64,000 nucleotides of DNA from Cycas panzhihuaensis (GCA_023213395.1 CM041465.1:113033741-113097740); one strand, 5' to 3'; counted from the first letter of the stretch, positions 1 to 12,240 are shown. Program-made: numbers and translations. The notes: a model not told the origin generated them from the letters alone.

Positions 1-200
1 GGATCTAAACTTAGTCTTATAGATGCATTTAGTTTCAATGGTTGTCTTATTAGGAGGAAGATCAACAAGCTCCTAAGTGTCATTCTTGACTATAGAGTTA
101 TACTCATCTTTCATAGCATTTCTCCATTCACCTTGAGTGCTTTTCTCTTCAAAGGTGTGAGGCTCATAACATTCCATTACTTGGCTCATTAAAACAAAAT
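1..200 (-). pseudogene. pol: Element Z reverse transcriptase, N-terminal fragment
   Basis: The minus-strand translation gives the classic opening of the copia RT domain: EWRNAMKDEYNSIVKNDT, then a stop where the family has Trp, then ELVDLPPNK. The stop is TAG, as expected from TGG by a G-to-A change. The frame is cut by the window edge before the catalytic YVDD box, so only the N-terminal edge is present. It is inactive. Confidence 0.8.
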
Positions 201-435
201 TAACTCTATTTGAGCATGTGGATCTCTGTTCAAAATTATTGTCTAGCATATTTACTAGATCATAACTCCTTTATACCTAATTTAGGAACCTTTGATTTTG
301 TGAAGAGGTTCCAATATCATTTGGTCTTGATACATCATTTTGTCTCTATTCCTATCTATGAGGCACGTATGTAGTCTTAGGAGATGAATCAAGTTTAACC
401 ATAATATTTTTACCTTTATCTTTCTCAATGTCTAG

Positions 436-1482
436 CTAGTAGAAATCATATTCTTTGAATACTACATCTCTACTTATAATGATTTTTTTTTCTTTAGGGT
501 CATAGAGCTTATAGGATTTAGAAGCATCACTATATCTTATAAATATACATTTAGTGCTTTTATCATCAAGTTTTATCCTATTTTGACCTAGAACATGAAT
601 AAATGTAAGGCATCTAAATACTCTTAAATGATGTATACTTAGTTTGTATCTAGTCCAAGCTTCTTTTGGTGTAACCCACCTAAGAGCTTTAGTGATATAC
701 TTGTTTAATAAATAGACTATAGTGTGAACAACTTTCACCCAAAGTTCATGACCTAATTTCTTATCTTAGAGCATGCACCTAGACATTTTAACTATGGTGT
801 GATTCTTCCTTTTAGCTACTCCATTTTGTTGTGGAATGTAAGGATTAGTATATTACCTTCTAATACCATGTTAAGTACAATATGCATTAAATTTATTAAA
901 GATAAACTCTCCCGTATTATCTGATCTTAGGAAGAGTATTTTATGCCCATTTTATTTTTTTATAAATGTTTTAAAGTCCATAAAACATTAGAATACATAT
1001 GATTTAAACTTAAAGAAATATACCCATATTTTCCTTGTAAAATCATCAGTGAAGGTGATGAAGTATTCTTCTCTAACTAGAGATTAAACATCTATAGAAC
1101 CACATAGATCTATATAGATCAACTGAAGTGGACCTTTAGCTCCATAGCTTCCATTTGGAAAGTTTTTGCTATGTTGTTTACTAAGAAGAGATCCCTTAAA
1201 TATATCTTTATCTATTTCAATTAGAGGTAATCCTTCCCCCATGTTCATTTCTTTCATTAGGGCTAGACTCCTATAGTTTATATGGATAAATCTTTTGTGC
1301 CATATATCACTATCATTTTTGGTGGAGGTCTTCAATGTATAGTTATTAGATAGGGGAATGACTAGTTTAAATAGCCTGTTACTAGTGATTTTGCCTTTAT
1401 CTACAACTACTTTATTTAACATTTTTTCCTTAATGGTACACTCACTATTGTCAAACATAACCTTATAATCTTGTTCTATCAT
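436..1482 (-). pseudogene. pol: Element Z gag-pre-integrase and integrase
   Basis: The minus frame 1482-1084 carries the gag-pre-integrase domain (DIWHKRFIHINYRSLALMK) and a degraded zinc finger; in place of the usual CxxC there is FKGSLLSKQH. It runs into LQLIYIDLCGSIDV, which contains the first catalytic Asp. The region 1083-739 is integrase core broken by stops. The frame 738-436 is the integrase C-terminal part (HLRVFRCLTFIHV, then KCIFIRYSDASKSYKLY), ending in the usual IISRDVVF block. Family integrases cut target DNA and join the element ends. Here the finger is lost and the frame is interrupted. Confidence 0.85.
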
Positions 1483-1499
1483 TTATCCCATAAATAGGA

Positions 1500-2881
1500 G
1501 GTTATTCTTAACTGCTAGAATATGGAGGACATCATCAAGGTATCTAGTTATGGTGATGAAGGCGTTACCTTTTCCACTAGATTCATGACATGTATTATCA
1601 CCAAACATAATTATCATTTTCTAGGTCTTGTCAATAGTTTTGAATATTTCCTCCTTTTGTGTCATATGGTTGGAGCACCTAAAATCTATGTATCAATAAT
1701 CCTCTTCTTTATTGGTAGTAATGCTTGATAAAAATAGTTGATCATTTTCCCTATTTTCAATGATTGTATTGGTAGTTCCTCTTGGTTGATAGCCATTTTT
1801 AGTAAAATCACATTTTTACCATGTGTCTAATCCTATGGTAATATGGACATTGAATGTGTTCTCTGCTTCTTTCGCTAAGACTTCTATTTTTGGAGATTCT
1901 TCTACCTCTAGAAGGTGTTCTTTCTCTTTTTATATATGGGGCTTGATTTTACCCTTGAAAGTTATTTTGATAATATAGATTAGGTCCTTAATAGTTATTG
2001 CCTTAATTTTATCCTTAGTAATAATTGTAACCATGATAACATTGGCTAGATTCTTGATATCTCTCTTGATTGTGGAAATTATTCTAACTTGGGCAACTTT
2101 GGATTGAACCTTAATATCTTTGGTGTGGGGCTTGATATCTAGGTTTTTGTTCTTAATGCGTATTTTGCCTTTGGTTTCTTTGTCTCCTCTTTTGGAATTA
2201 ATCCCTTACTCTAGAGCTTTGAGTTTGGTTATTTTATTTGATCCTAGACTTTGTAGCGAAGGCATATTTCAATGTCTCTTGGGCACCTTTATTTTCTTTC
2301 ACATCTAGTAAAATTACACTTAATTGTTCCACTTTAAGGGTTTTGAGATCTTTAGACACTTTAATAATTATAGCAACAATCTCAAATATCTTAACTTCTC
2401 CTACACATCTTAGAATCCTTTCAGCTATCTTTTATTTAGTCAACATTTCACTAATGGATATCATTTGGTTTACCAAGTCTTTGACCTTGGCTATGAATTC
2501 ATTAATGCCTTCCTTAGGTGATATTTTTAAGTTCTCTAACTTGCTTCTAAGTGTTTGAAGCTTGGATGATGTAGCTCCTTCATAGATTAACTATGATGTT
2601 TCTCATACTTTCTTAGATGTGGTTGTTTAACTAACCCCTAGGAATATATGGTCTTCTAAGACACATAATATAAGAGCTAGAGCTTTATTATCTAACTTGA
2701 CACATTCCCCATAAGCTTCTTTATCATTGTCATTAATATTATTATCAATATTATTTTAACTTGTCTTAACAATTTCCTACAAATCTTTAGTTATGAGAAT
2801 GGGCTTCATCCTCCTACTCTAATTTAGAAAATTTAAACCATTAAACATATAGATGATTATATTACCAAAGTTTATTTCCAT
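1500..2881 (-). pseudogene. gag: Element Z gag (UBN2-type)
   Basis: The minus frame starts at an ATG at 2881-2879 (MEINFGNIIIYMFNGLNF). It continues through UBN2-like blocks: ALALILCVLEDHIFLGVS, YEGATSSKLQTLRSKLENLK, EFIAKVKDLVNQM and AERILRCVGEVKIFEIV. This is the capsid-like core of copia gag. Several in-frame stops occur where the family has Trp or Gln. No intact CCHC knuckle is visible downstream. The remainder to 1500 is a degraded gag tail and protease region. Confidence 0.75.
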
Positions 2882-3220
2882 TATGTTTTAAAAAATAAGT
2901 TTACTTAAACATTCCCCTAAAGATAGTTAAAATGTATGCAATCTACCTAGAAGATTGCTAGTCTAGGCTCTAAATCTTTGGATCTCTAAGGGAAACTTTT
3001 GGTCATTATCTTGTCTAGTGGTGCCTGCCTACAAGTGGAAAATCAAGGATCCAATATACTAGTACATGAGTGCTAGGATCTATATACCTTAGTATGTCAG
3101 ATATTAAGAAGGTACAAGACCTCTCTGATATATTGGTTTACTTGTGCTAGACTTATACCTAGTGATAGATCTAATGGGGAAAGCTTTAACAACTAAGGCA
3201 ATTATATCCTTTAGGTCTAG
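2882..3220. other. Flank between element Z gag and element A
   Basis: There is no coding signal. The stretch probably holds the 5' leader, and perhaps part of the 5' LTR, of element Z. A CTCTGATA string near 3140 weakly resembles the core of a minus-strand initiator-Met primer site. The last five bases (TCTAG, 3216-3220) are the left target duplication of element A. Confidence 0.4.
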
Positions 3221-3583
3221 TGTTAATATGGCAGTTAATTACTAAGCCACTTAGTTAATGTTAATGTGGTTTAATTAAGTGAAAAGGTATGAAGTGAAAA
3301 AGATGCGACTTATTCGGAGGGTCACAACCCTAATCAACTAACACCTCTTGGAGAGTATAAATGCCTTGAGGCATTGTATATTCATGATTCAAGTATTCAT
3401 TATGCAATAATCAAGTTATCCATTAAGGATCCTATTTGTGATGGGTTTTTTCCCAAAAGGGTTTCCCACATAAATCTTGTATACTATTCATATGTTTTCT
3501 CTGTTTTCTATTTGTTGCTTACTGTGTATGGTTAAAGATCCTGTATATGAGAATATTTGTATATGATTTCATGTTCCTAAATA
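3221..3583 (+). repeat. Element A 5' LTR
   Basis: It begins TGTTAATATGGCAG and ends CCTAAATA directly before the primer site. It aligns end to end with the 3' LTR at 9266 without length difference. It contains GAGAGTATAAATGCC, a plausible TATA-box context, and the GTGGGTTT-like motif near the 3' end that also occurs in the LTRs of elements B and D. Confidence 0.92.
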
Positions 3584-3597
3584 TGGTATAAGAGCAA
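3584..3597 (+). promoter_or_regulatory. Element A primer-binding site (initiator tRNA-Met)
   Basis: TGGTATAAGAGCAA follows the 5' LTR directly. It differs by a few bases from the TGGTATCAGAGCC primer site used by most plant copia elements, which pairs with the 3' end of initiator tRNA-Met. Confidence 0.85.
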
Positions 3598-5225
3598 TAA
3601 GGTCCTACACAGCTGAAGTTTGATGGTAAGAGGGGTAATGTGATCATTAGATGGTCCCAGACAGTCTGACCCAAGACAAGTCTTGAGGGTCCATCAACCC
3701 CAACATCGTGTATAAGCAGGCACAAAAAATCAATGGTTGTTGAAGCAATGAAATTCACCATTCAATAAAGAATAAGGATTTTTGGAGTCAATAATCAAGC
3801 GTGAAGACCACCTTCATGGAATGAGTTGGGTTGTTGAGGGCCATCCGAAGTCAATTGATAATCTATTTGGGTAGTTTAAGCTAATAGAGCATGCATTGAT
3901 GGTGATTCAGTGACAATAAAGATAACCATCTATCTACACAAGTAAATCATTCATTTTCATTGAAATCTCAATAAAACTTAAAAAAATCGAAGCTTTTCAT
4001 GTGTTGACTACTTTCAGTCTATATATAGGAGAGATTGGAGCCTCAATGGAATGTTTTCAGCCTATAATATGGGATTGAGACTAGGCATATGTCAGTATAA
4101 AGAAGCTATATATGATCTATTGAGTTATAGTTTATGAATTTGACCTCATAACATAGATGTTTTCACACCCCAAGTCTACATTTATGTGTCAAATCAATGA
4201 TGGGCTATTTTGTGAGATATTTGAAGACTTGTGTACAGTAATAAGACACTAGACAACTATATAATATAGAGCTGAAGTGTTTATTATGATGGTTAAGTTG
4301 TTTTGATAGCTAGCCAAGTTTTTTGAATGATTGTTGGGCATTCTTTTTAGTGACTGCACACTCTAGAAATAGTTTGGGCTATGTAGAAGTATTTTAGACT
4401 CCTCAGAATACTAGCTAGGTGCAAGTCTTCTTTATTGGGCAGTTTTTGGAGTAGCTATGTCACTCGTTTACATGTGCATACTGCTCCTCCATGTGGATGG
4501 GTTACATCTTTGTTCATTTGATGGCTAGTTGTTGACAGTAGGAGTGCAGACACGTGACTTGTTGATGAGTGGCCACCTGTCCAAAAGAAGATAACAAGTC
4601 TGCGGGATGCCTCGATATTATTTGCAGATGCCATTTATCTCCAAGGAGTTTGGAGATATATAGGGTCGCATTTGATAGATTTCACTAAGTCTTAAGTGTT
4701 GTATTATTTGTAGATAATCAAAAGTCACATGGGTTTAGTGATAAGCAGACATCTCCTTATAAAAAAGTCACATTTGTTGGGAATATACTTTTTGGCATAT
4801 TCTACTCAAAGTAAAAATATAAAAAGTGACCCTTTATATCATTGATATATGAATTTTTATATAGTGTGAAGAACTTTCATAGTATTTGAAGTGTCCTTAA
4901 GTTGTTTTGAGTATGGATCTAGGCATTTTTTATGATTTTTTGACTTGGAGATCGTGCACTATCACCATGTGGAGTCATCCTTTATTCTAGAGCACATATT
5001 TATAGCCATTATGAGTGTCAGTTGTGATATTTAATGGCTATTTAAGGTCATTTGTTGATGGATAAGGAGGCATAAATAGTCGGTGGCTCACTTAATGTGG
5101 GTATAATCTGTGTTGGGTCCCTTTGGAAGCGTGCTCATGAGGCATAGGAGGACACAAGGGTGCATTTTCATCTTTAATATGTTCGTTTAGTGTCATGTGA
5201 TTCATATTATAGCCTGTTGTTCAAG
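3598..5225 (+). other. Element A long leader between primer site and gag
   Basis: About 1.6 kb separates the primer site from the gag ATG. No open frame resembling a protein family is seen. Leaders of similar length sit at the same place in elements B and D, so this is a shared trait of the group rather than a chance insertion. It could hold packaging and translation-control signals; that is inference. Confidence 0.6.
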
Positions 5226-6080
5226 ATGGAGAAGCTCATGCTTAAGGTTATCTTTAACAATAACAATTTTAGTGAATGGAAGGCTAATATATAGCTTATA
5301 TTGATGGTGAACCAACTATGGGGAATCACCAAGGTGAAGCTAGTTTCAGTACCACTTGACTATAAGGAGCATATCAAACTCAAAGAGAAAAAGTTTATGG
5401 TCATTGGATTACCAAAACGTTCACTGGTGCCAGACCAGAGGGCAATGGTTCACAATCTGGATGACCCAACTGAGATTTGGATGAAGTTATGTGATACTTT
5501 TGAGAAGAAGAAGATGAATAGGCATCTTGTACTGATGTTGGAACTACTCAATTCAAAAGTTAAAGATGAGAATAATATCAGCTCCTACCTTAATAAAATA
5601 ACTAACTTAAGGAAAATACTAGAAGAATTGAAGTATAATTTGATCGATTATACACTTTTATTTGTGATAATCATGTCAAAGTTACCAATTATATTTGCCA
5701 TATTCTAGACCATTTATGGTAGAGACCAAGCGATGGGGGCAGAAACTTTTGATGGGCTAAAAAACCTAATTCTAGTAGAGAATGCCAAGCTAAAACATCA
5801 TGGATTTCTTGGAGGTTCTTATTCAAATGAGGCCTTATCCATGAAAATTGAGAGGAAGGAGGTCCCTAAGGAGGAGAAGTTCACATAATAGCCTGGAGAA
5901 AGCTCTCAAGACAAGAAGAAGTTTAATGGAAAGTGTAATTACTGTAAGAAGGATGGTCACCATGAAAAGAATTGTTGGTTAAAGCATTGTAATAATCACA
6001 AAGGTAACTAGGATAAAAGGAAAGAATTTTGCTACTCATTACGTCTGAGTGCAAATCTTCTCAATCGAATCAGATTAGAG
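5226..6080 (+). pseudogene. gag: Element A gag with CCHC knuckle
   Basis: The ATG at 5226 opens MEKLMLKVIFNNNNFSEWKA, the same start found in elements B and D (MxKLV..V.F..NNFNE). The capsid-like core follows: VNQLWGITKVK, DPTEIWMKLCDTFEKKK, LMLELLNSKVKDENNISSYL and ITNLRKILEELK. An intact zinc knuckle lies at 5934-5975 (CNYCKKDGHHEKNC, pattern C-x2-C-x4-H-x4-C). Stops interrupt the frame soon after the start (TAG near 5293), after IFAIF (5706-5708) and before the knuckle. In life this protein would form the virus-like particle and bind element RNA. Confidence 0.88.
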
Positions 6081-6084
6081 AAAT

Positions 6085-7502
6085 TATTAGGTACTGAATT
6101 CTAAAGTATAGAAGCGCATCTCTTACCAGAGGCAGAACTTTGATATGTTGAAAGTAAGTCAAAGTGGTACTGATATCGTTCTTGGAGATGCTTGCATATT
6201 ACCGGTAAATGGTATTGGTGAAGTTTCCATTGCAGGAGGTAAGTTTTTTAGGGTATATTATGTACCCAAGATGTAATTAAAAATTTTATCTGCTTGGGAG
6301 ATCTGCGAACAAGGTATGAAAGTAGAGATCTATAATGATAAGTGCCTAATAAAGGACCTAAAATAGAACTTTATTATTGTAGTTATCGAGAAAGTCAAGG
6401 ATAACTTCTAGGTGTTTGAGAATTTTCAATCTTAGAAGAAGTCCTATGCCTTTGTTGCTAGTGCAGATGAGGAAAGTAAATTATGGCACAATTGCCTTGG
6501 TACCTTAATTACAAAAGTATTGCATTACTGAAGAGATTGAAGATGGTGGAAGGATTGCCACTACTTTTTTACTTAGATGGTGTATGCAAAGGGTGCGCAT
6601 ATGGAAAGCATCACCACTATCCTTTTGCTCAGGATAATGCTTGGAGAGCCAAGGAGAAGTTGGAGCTTGTGTACTCAGATATTATGGGACCACTCCCAAA
6701 CCCTTTAATATTAGGAGCTTGATATACACTTGTGTTTATGGATGATTACATTAGGAAAGCTTGGGTTTATTTTCTCAAGAATAAGTTAGACGTATTTGAT
6801 CACTTCTGTGATTGGAAAGTGATGGTTGAAAATGAAAGTGATAAGAAAATAAAATCTTTACAAAGTGATAATAGCAAGGAGTACGAAAATCATGCATTCA
6901 ATCAATTCTACCATAACCATGGTATAAAGAGAGAGTATACAGTCTTGTATACCCCACAATAAAATGGAATTACTGAAAGAAAGAACCATACCATGATGGA
7001 GATGGTGAGGTGTATGGTACATACTAAAAACCTACCACTAAAGTTTTGGGCAGAAGTTGTGGTGATTGCTATTTATATTTTGAATAGGATACCCACTCAA
7101 GCAATTCATAGCATGACCCCTAAAGAGAAATAGACTAGTCAGAAGCCTGACATTAGCCATTTAAGAACATTTGGATGTATTGCATATGCCCACATCCTAG
7201 ATGATATCTGCAAGAAGTTAGATCAGAAAAGTCTAAAGTGCATATTCATGGGATATTACACGGAGAACAAAGCTTATAGACTATGGGATCCATAGGGGGA
7301 AAAGATTGTGGTCAGTCAGGATGTTAAATTGGATGAGTCATCGACGTATCATGCTAAAAAAGCATCAGAGGAACCCTTTTACCCTCCCCTTCTCCCATTC
7401 TCAGATTCTTCAAGTGCAGAGGATGATGAGCCAGTTATTGTAGTACCTAAGGAAGTAGGATCAAGTGGGATGAGTAATAGTGAGGAGCTATCGCAAGAAT
7501 AA
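6085..7502 (+). pseudogene. pol: Element A protease remnant, pre-integrase and integrase
   Basis: A degraded protease-like stretch (DIVLGDACILPVNGIGEVSI) precedes the gag-pre-integrase domain at 6483-6720, with a zinc-finger remnant (CKGCAYGKHHHYPF). The integrase triad is traceable: Asp in LELVYSDIMGP, Asp in SLQSDNSKEY and Glu in NGITERKN. The integrase end (ISHLRTFGCIAYAH, SLKCIFMGYY) and the variable linker up to SEELSQE follow. In-frame stops include TAA for a Gln in the TPQ-NG box (6960-6962) and TAG in DP-GEK (7293-7295). The catalytic residues survive but the frame does not. Confidence 0.87.
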
Positions 7503-7539
7503 GTACCTCTAGCAACGGGTCCTTCTATACCTTTATGGG

Positions 7540-9188
7540 TAAGGAAAACTATTGAAGATTCCAGTGTGGTGATGCAAATCCTAACTGATGATAGATGAAC
7601 CAGAAGTCAACATGCTAGTCAAACTCTATTGGTAGACACCAATGACTCTAATGATCATGATTCATTTGCTGAAGCAAAAGGAGATCCACAATGGAGAGCT
7701 ACAATGGAGGAATAGTATAGTTCTCTAATGAAGAACGATACGTGGGATTTGGTTTCACTCCATTCGTTAAAGAACCTTGTAGGATGTAACTGGGTCTATA
7801 AGATAAAGTTTTGCTCTGATGGAGATGTGGACAAGTACAAGGCCCGACTTATTGTATAAGGATTCAAGCAAAAAGAAGGAATTGACTACGAGGAGACGTT
7901 TGCACCAGTCTCTAGAATGATAATGGTCCCCTTACTCATTTCCTTAGCAGTTGCATTAGACTAGGAGTTACACCAGATGGGCGTTAAGTCTGTTTTCTTT
8001 AATGGGGATTTAAAGGAGGAGATATACATGTTGCAATCTCGAGGATTCATTAAAGATGGCTAGGAGCATCTTGTTTGCTGTGTGAAAAATTCAATCTATG
8101 GCCTGAAACAAGCACCCCGTGATTGGTATGAGAAGATGGATGCCAAGTTGAAAGCTGAAGGTTTTGAAATCTCAGAACTCACCCCAAACGTGTATGTGAA
8201 GAGAAGAGGGACTTATGTAGTTGCCTGTGTGGTGTATGTGGATGATCTAATCATTGGCAGTAATTGTGGCAAGGCTATAACTGAAGACAAATCTAATTTG
8301 GGAGCTTCCTTTGACATGACAGATCTCAGGGAACTTCACTATTGCTTGGGCATTCAGATAAGGCAGATGGAAGATAGAATCATGTTGTTGCAATCGCAGT
8401 ATGTGAAGAACTTACTAGAGAGATTTGGAATGAATCATTGCAAACCTATTGCAACACCATATGTAAAAGGTGCAAGATTACAGAAGGGTATGACCCAACC
8501 TTTTATAGATGGCACTGAGTATCACTAGTTAGTAGGGAGTCTCATCTATTTGACTCATACCAGGCCAGATATCGCATACACTATTGGATTGGTTTCTTGC
8601 TACATGTAGTATCCTCAGGAGTCTCATTTGGTGGTAGCAAAGTGGATTCTAAAATATTTGAAGGGGATAATCAATCTTGGTCTTGAATATTATAGAGGTG
8701 AGAAGATCAGGTTGCATGGCTACATAGATGCTGATTGGGGAGGAAATTCTGATGATCAGAAGTCTACTGTTGGATATCTGTTTAGTATTGGCAATGGATT
8801 TATTTCATGGTAGTCGAAGAAGCATCAGATAGTGGCACTATCTTCTATAGAAGCAAAATATTAAGGACTTAGTACTGGTGTGAAAGAAGAAGTATGGTTG
8901 CAAGGTCTCTTAGACATCCGATTCTCTTTACTAATAATCAGAGTACCATTCGCCTGTCAAAGAATCCAGAGTTTTATGTGCATATGAAGCATATCAAGAT
9001 TCAACACCATTACATTTTTGAACAAATAAAGTCAAGGAAGCTATAGGTCAACTATTATCCAAGTGAATTATAGCTTGCTGACATTTTCACCAAGCCACTC
9101 ACTGAAGCTCAATTCACAAAGATGCATACCAGATTAGGACTCACCAATGTTATCCTTAAGGGGGGATGTATCGACAAGGATAAATAAG
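7540..9188 (+). pseudogene. pol: Element A reverse transcriptase and RNase H
   Basis: The copia RT domain runs from DPQWRATMEE through MKNDTWDLV, ETFAPVSRM and NSIYGLKQAPRDWYEKMD to an intact YVDD catalytic box at 8235-8246. The domain continues with MTDLRELHYCLGIQI and KPIATP. RNase H follows, with HGYIDADWGGNSDDQKSTVG and ALSSIEAKY holding acidic active-site residues, then a frameshift near 8915, HIKIQHHYIFEQ and DIFTKPL. At least eight stops lie in frame, most at conserved Gln positions (for example in QLVGSLIY, WQSKK and MQ.PQESH contexts). It is inactive. Confidence 0.9.
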
Positions 9189-9250
9189 TTGTAGGATAGT
9201 CATAGCCTTTGTGATAACTCAACTACTACACATTGTAGGTTCCCCACATT

Positions 9251-9265
9251 CACATTAAGGGGAGA
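9251..9265 (+). promoter_or_regulatory. Element A polypurine tract
   Basis: CACATTAAGGGGAGA directly precedes the 3' LTR, where plus-strand DNA synthesis would be primed. A second purine run (AAGGGGGGATG) lies about 100 bp upstream, inside the 3' end of the pol frame. Confidence 0.85.
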
Positions 9266-9628
9266 TGTTAATATGGAAGTTAATTATTAATCCACTTAGT
9301 TAATGTTAATGTGGTTTAATTAAGTAAAAAGATATGAAGCCAAAATGGTGTGACTTATTCAGAGGGTCACAACCCTAATTGAGTGATACCTCTTGGAGAG
9401 TATAAATGCCTTGAGGCCTTGTATATTCATGATTCAAGTATTCATTATGTAATAATCAAGTGATCCACCAAGGATCCTCTTTGTGGTGGGTTTTTTCCTG
9501 AAAGGGTTTCCCATGTAAATCCTGTGTACTATGCATCTATTTTTTGTGTTTTCTATTTGTTGCTTATTATGTATAGTTAAAGATCCAGTGTATGGGAACA
9601 TTTATGTATGATTTCATATTCTTAAATA
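9266..9628 (+). repeat. Element A 3' LTR
   Basis: This is the direct copy of the 5' LTR, starting TGTTAATATGGAAG and ending CTTAAATA. It is followed by TCTAA, the right-hand target duplication with one mismatch to TCTAG. Confidence 0.92.
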
Positions 9629-9633
9629 TCTAA

Positions 9634-12240
9634 CCTAGTCTTAAAACTCTAAAAATGATTTAGTTCTTGTTTCCCAGCTACTGGGAATGGACTCGAGATG
9701 CATCAACGCAGGTTTGTTTAGGTATACTTTCTTACCTTTTCTTGCCCATGCTTGATTGAGGTTATTTAGAGTAGGTTGCTTGACATATGCCTACCTGCAC
9801 GCATTTCTTTTCTACTTGCTCATAATGCATGTGCTTATGGCACACCATCAGCCTATGACGACTCACAGTGAGGGCATTCTTCAGTGAATGCTACACCCCG
9901 TATGGTGCACAGCCACCCACGTTGTCTCCATGGTCTCTCGGGATGTTTCTGTCAGCCCTATTTGCTCCCGTTACAACATGTTGCTTATGTTGCAGTCCTC
10001 TTTAAGTCTGATTTAATCCTTAGTTAGGACTCTTTGCATTATTTTGGGTACTTGCCCATTACCTAGGCATTCCCCCAGCTGCTCCAACTTATGTTTAGCC
10101 TTGGTTTTTACCCTAAAACCTGATGTTTCTGCTCCTTTTTCTCTTTTTTTGTTTCCAGTTTGATACCGCTGTAAACTTAGCGGTACCGTAGCATTTGCTA
10201 CAAGATCTTGCGAGTTTTTCACGATCTGTTGTTTGAAATTTTAAAAAAAGAGAACCACGTGACGGTTTCCATTTTTTTATGGAACTGCCACGTAGCATTG
10301 ATTGATTCGAGTCACCCTGACATCCCCAACGTTCACCTACTATGAACAGGGGGATAAAGGGGATTTTGCTCCATATTTTTCAGATCTTTTGGCCATTTTT
10401 CAAATCTCTTGGAAGAATTCCTGACTTTTCAATAAGAAAACACACAGAAAAAGATAATCTACATACACAACAACTGGACAAAGGAGAAAAGGATTGCTAC
10501 TAGCTGGACTTGCAGGGCCATTGCTGCCCCCTACAGCTCTCCATAGCAAGCCCCATCTTTCTTTGCAGGTGCTCAAGGATCTAAGTGACATTTTCACCCA
10601 AAAGCTTCCCAAAGAGCCAACTTCTAAGGCTCCAAGCTTGCAAGGAGTTTTCTTCATTCTCACTCTTGCAAGGACCACTCATGACCAATCCTCATACGTT
10701 GGTTATTACTGTTATTTCCTAGCAACAAAGTTCATGATTGGTCTTCTTCCTACGAGGTACTTCTTGTTTTCTACTTGCAATCCATTTTATTCCTATTTCT
10801 TTTGTTTGTTAATGAATGGGATCCTAGTTAGCTAGTTTTTCCTCATAGTGTTGCACTAGATTAGTAATACCCTCTCGTTGTTTCCTTGAAGCTTCTTTAT
10901 TTTCCTTAAACTATCTCTTTCAACCCTTCCTTAGTTAGCTAGTGTAAAGGGGTAACATATGAGGATTTGAGGGAGGTAGGCATCCCCCATTGTTGTCCTT
11001 CTCCCTAAGGGTTCTGTCCCTTGTCCTCTTTCCCTTTGCCATCAACGCTTTCTTAGGGAACGGGCTAAGGGAGTTTAGGGAACTTAGTTAGGGTGTTCAA
11101 ATTAGCATAGGTAACCCATCACTACGTCATTGCCAAAAGTCTCACCTGTTGGTGTTGGGCCCTATGTAAGCCCCAGTTTTTTCTGTTATTTCTTTCCTTA
11201 TTACGGTTTGTTGCTTCACTACCTCGTTGCAAACTAGTTTTTCTTCTCCAAGTTCCGTGGAGGTCTCCCATGGGTGAGTTAGCCATCTTGAGGCTATACT
11301 CTTTTCCTTTTCAAGTGTCTTCGTGGTGTATGATGGTGAGAGCATTTCTTGTATGTTGTTATTTTATTTAGTTATATTTCGATGCTTAGCATAGATCTTA
11401 GTTCCATTTGACTTCAGTATATATACATTTCAGTATATCTCGTGGCCTCTCTTATGAGAGGAAGGTGTTCTTCTCACCCATTTGCAGGACCGCGCATTGG
11501 TGGAGTGATACGTGGGATGAGCCCATTATAGGTTAGTTCCCCGCGTAGTGCATTTCTTTCTTTGGTTTTAAGCTTTTCATTTCTTTCTGTTTTATTTGCT
11601 TTTGCATGCTTAAGGGGAGGTAAGTAAACCCCTCTTCTATCACTTCCGGCAACTACTGCCGACCGGCATTGTATGCACGACGAATGGAGAAGAAAGGAGC
11701 GGGACTTAGAGAGATGAGCTGCATTCCATTCAGGCACTGAATCCAGGTATTCTCCTTGTTTCCTACGTATCCCCTTTTACATTGCTACCTTTCATGCATT
11801 TGTCAGAGTAGTAAGGAAATTGTAAAAGAATATAAAGGAAAAGGGAAAAGTGCATTCATTTTTACATCATTTCTTATTTTAGCTAGCGTAGTTAGATTGC
11901 TTGCACTACATTCAAGTTATCCCCATTATACCCTTTCTTGCATTTGCCTGCACATTAGTTAGTTGCCCTTCCATTCGTTGCCTTCTCATTGCCTTGAGAA
12001 GACGCAACGCACAAGGCATTCTCTCTCCTTCCCAGCCATCCGAAGGGTAGGAAGGCCTTGCTCGGGACGACTACCTGAAAGCAACCAAGCACCTTACAGT
12101 CCTGAATCCGTGCTCCGGCACACGGACACCTTGCGAGGTGAGGTCCTCGCTGCCTAGCTCAGTTAGCATAGCATACTCTTATATCCTTTTGCTAGATGTA
12201 GGGACACCGCCCCGTAATGAGTGTTTCAGTTCTCCACCTC
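9634..12240. other. Unidentified GC-richer block
   Basis: This 2.6-kb stretch has visibly higher GC than either flank. I recognise no protein in any frame; the longest frames (plus 10494-10835, minus 10678-10400) match nothing I know. A GGGGGATAAAGGGG string near 10350 is TATA-like, and a CT-rich tract with AG-rich neighbours follows. The texture resembles a long Ty3/gypsy LTR with promoter and leader, but no second copy, primer site or polypurine tract is visible. It could also be an old transduplicated or host-derived sequence. Confidence 0.35.

Larger units (their letters stand above)
1..2881 (-). mobile_element. Element Z: Ty1/copia retrotransposon, partial (runs off left edge)
   Basis: Read on the minus strand, the order is gag, gag-pre-integrase, integrase core, then the start of the copia-type reverse transcriptase at the window edge. 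That order (INT before RT) is diagnostic of Ty1/copia. The remaining RT, RNase H and 3' LTR must lie to the left of the window. No confident 5' LTR is seen to the right. A weak primer-site resemblance, with a CTCTGATA core near 3140, could mark the end of its leader. If so, element A landed in or beside the 5' LTR of Z. All frames are broken by stops. Confidence 0.85.
3221..9628 (+). mobile_element. Element A: complete Ty1/copia retrotransposon
   Basis: The 6.4-kb element is bounded by two direct LTRs of equal length (363 bp). The 5' LTR is followed at once by an initiator-Met primer site, and the 3' LTR is preceded by a purine tract. Flanking pentamers are TCTAG on the left and TCTAA on the right, a target duplication with one mismatch. 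Internal order is gag, protease, integrase, RT, RNase H, as in Ty1/copia. A hand alignment of the LTRs gives about 45 differences in 363 positions, mostly transitions, so the insertion is old. Both LTR copies end in TA rather than CA. Confidence 0.93.

Noticed and set aside
10494-10835. 113-codon frame in the GC-richer block as a membrane protein
   Set aside because: It overlaps a similar-sized antisense frame, has no family resemblance and no upstream gene signal; chance is likely in this composition.
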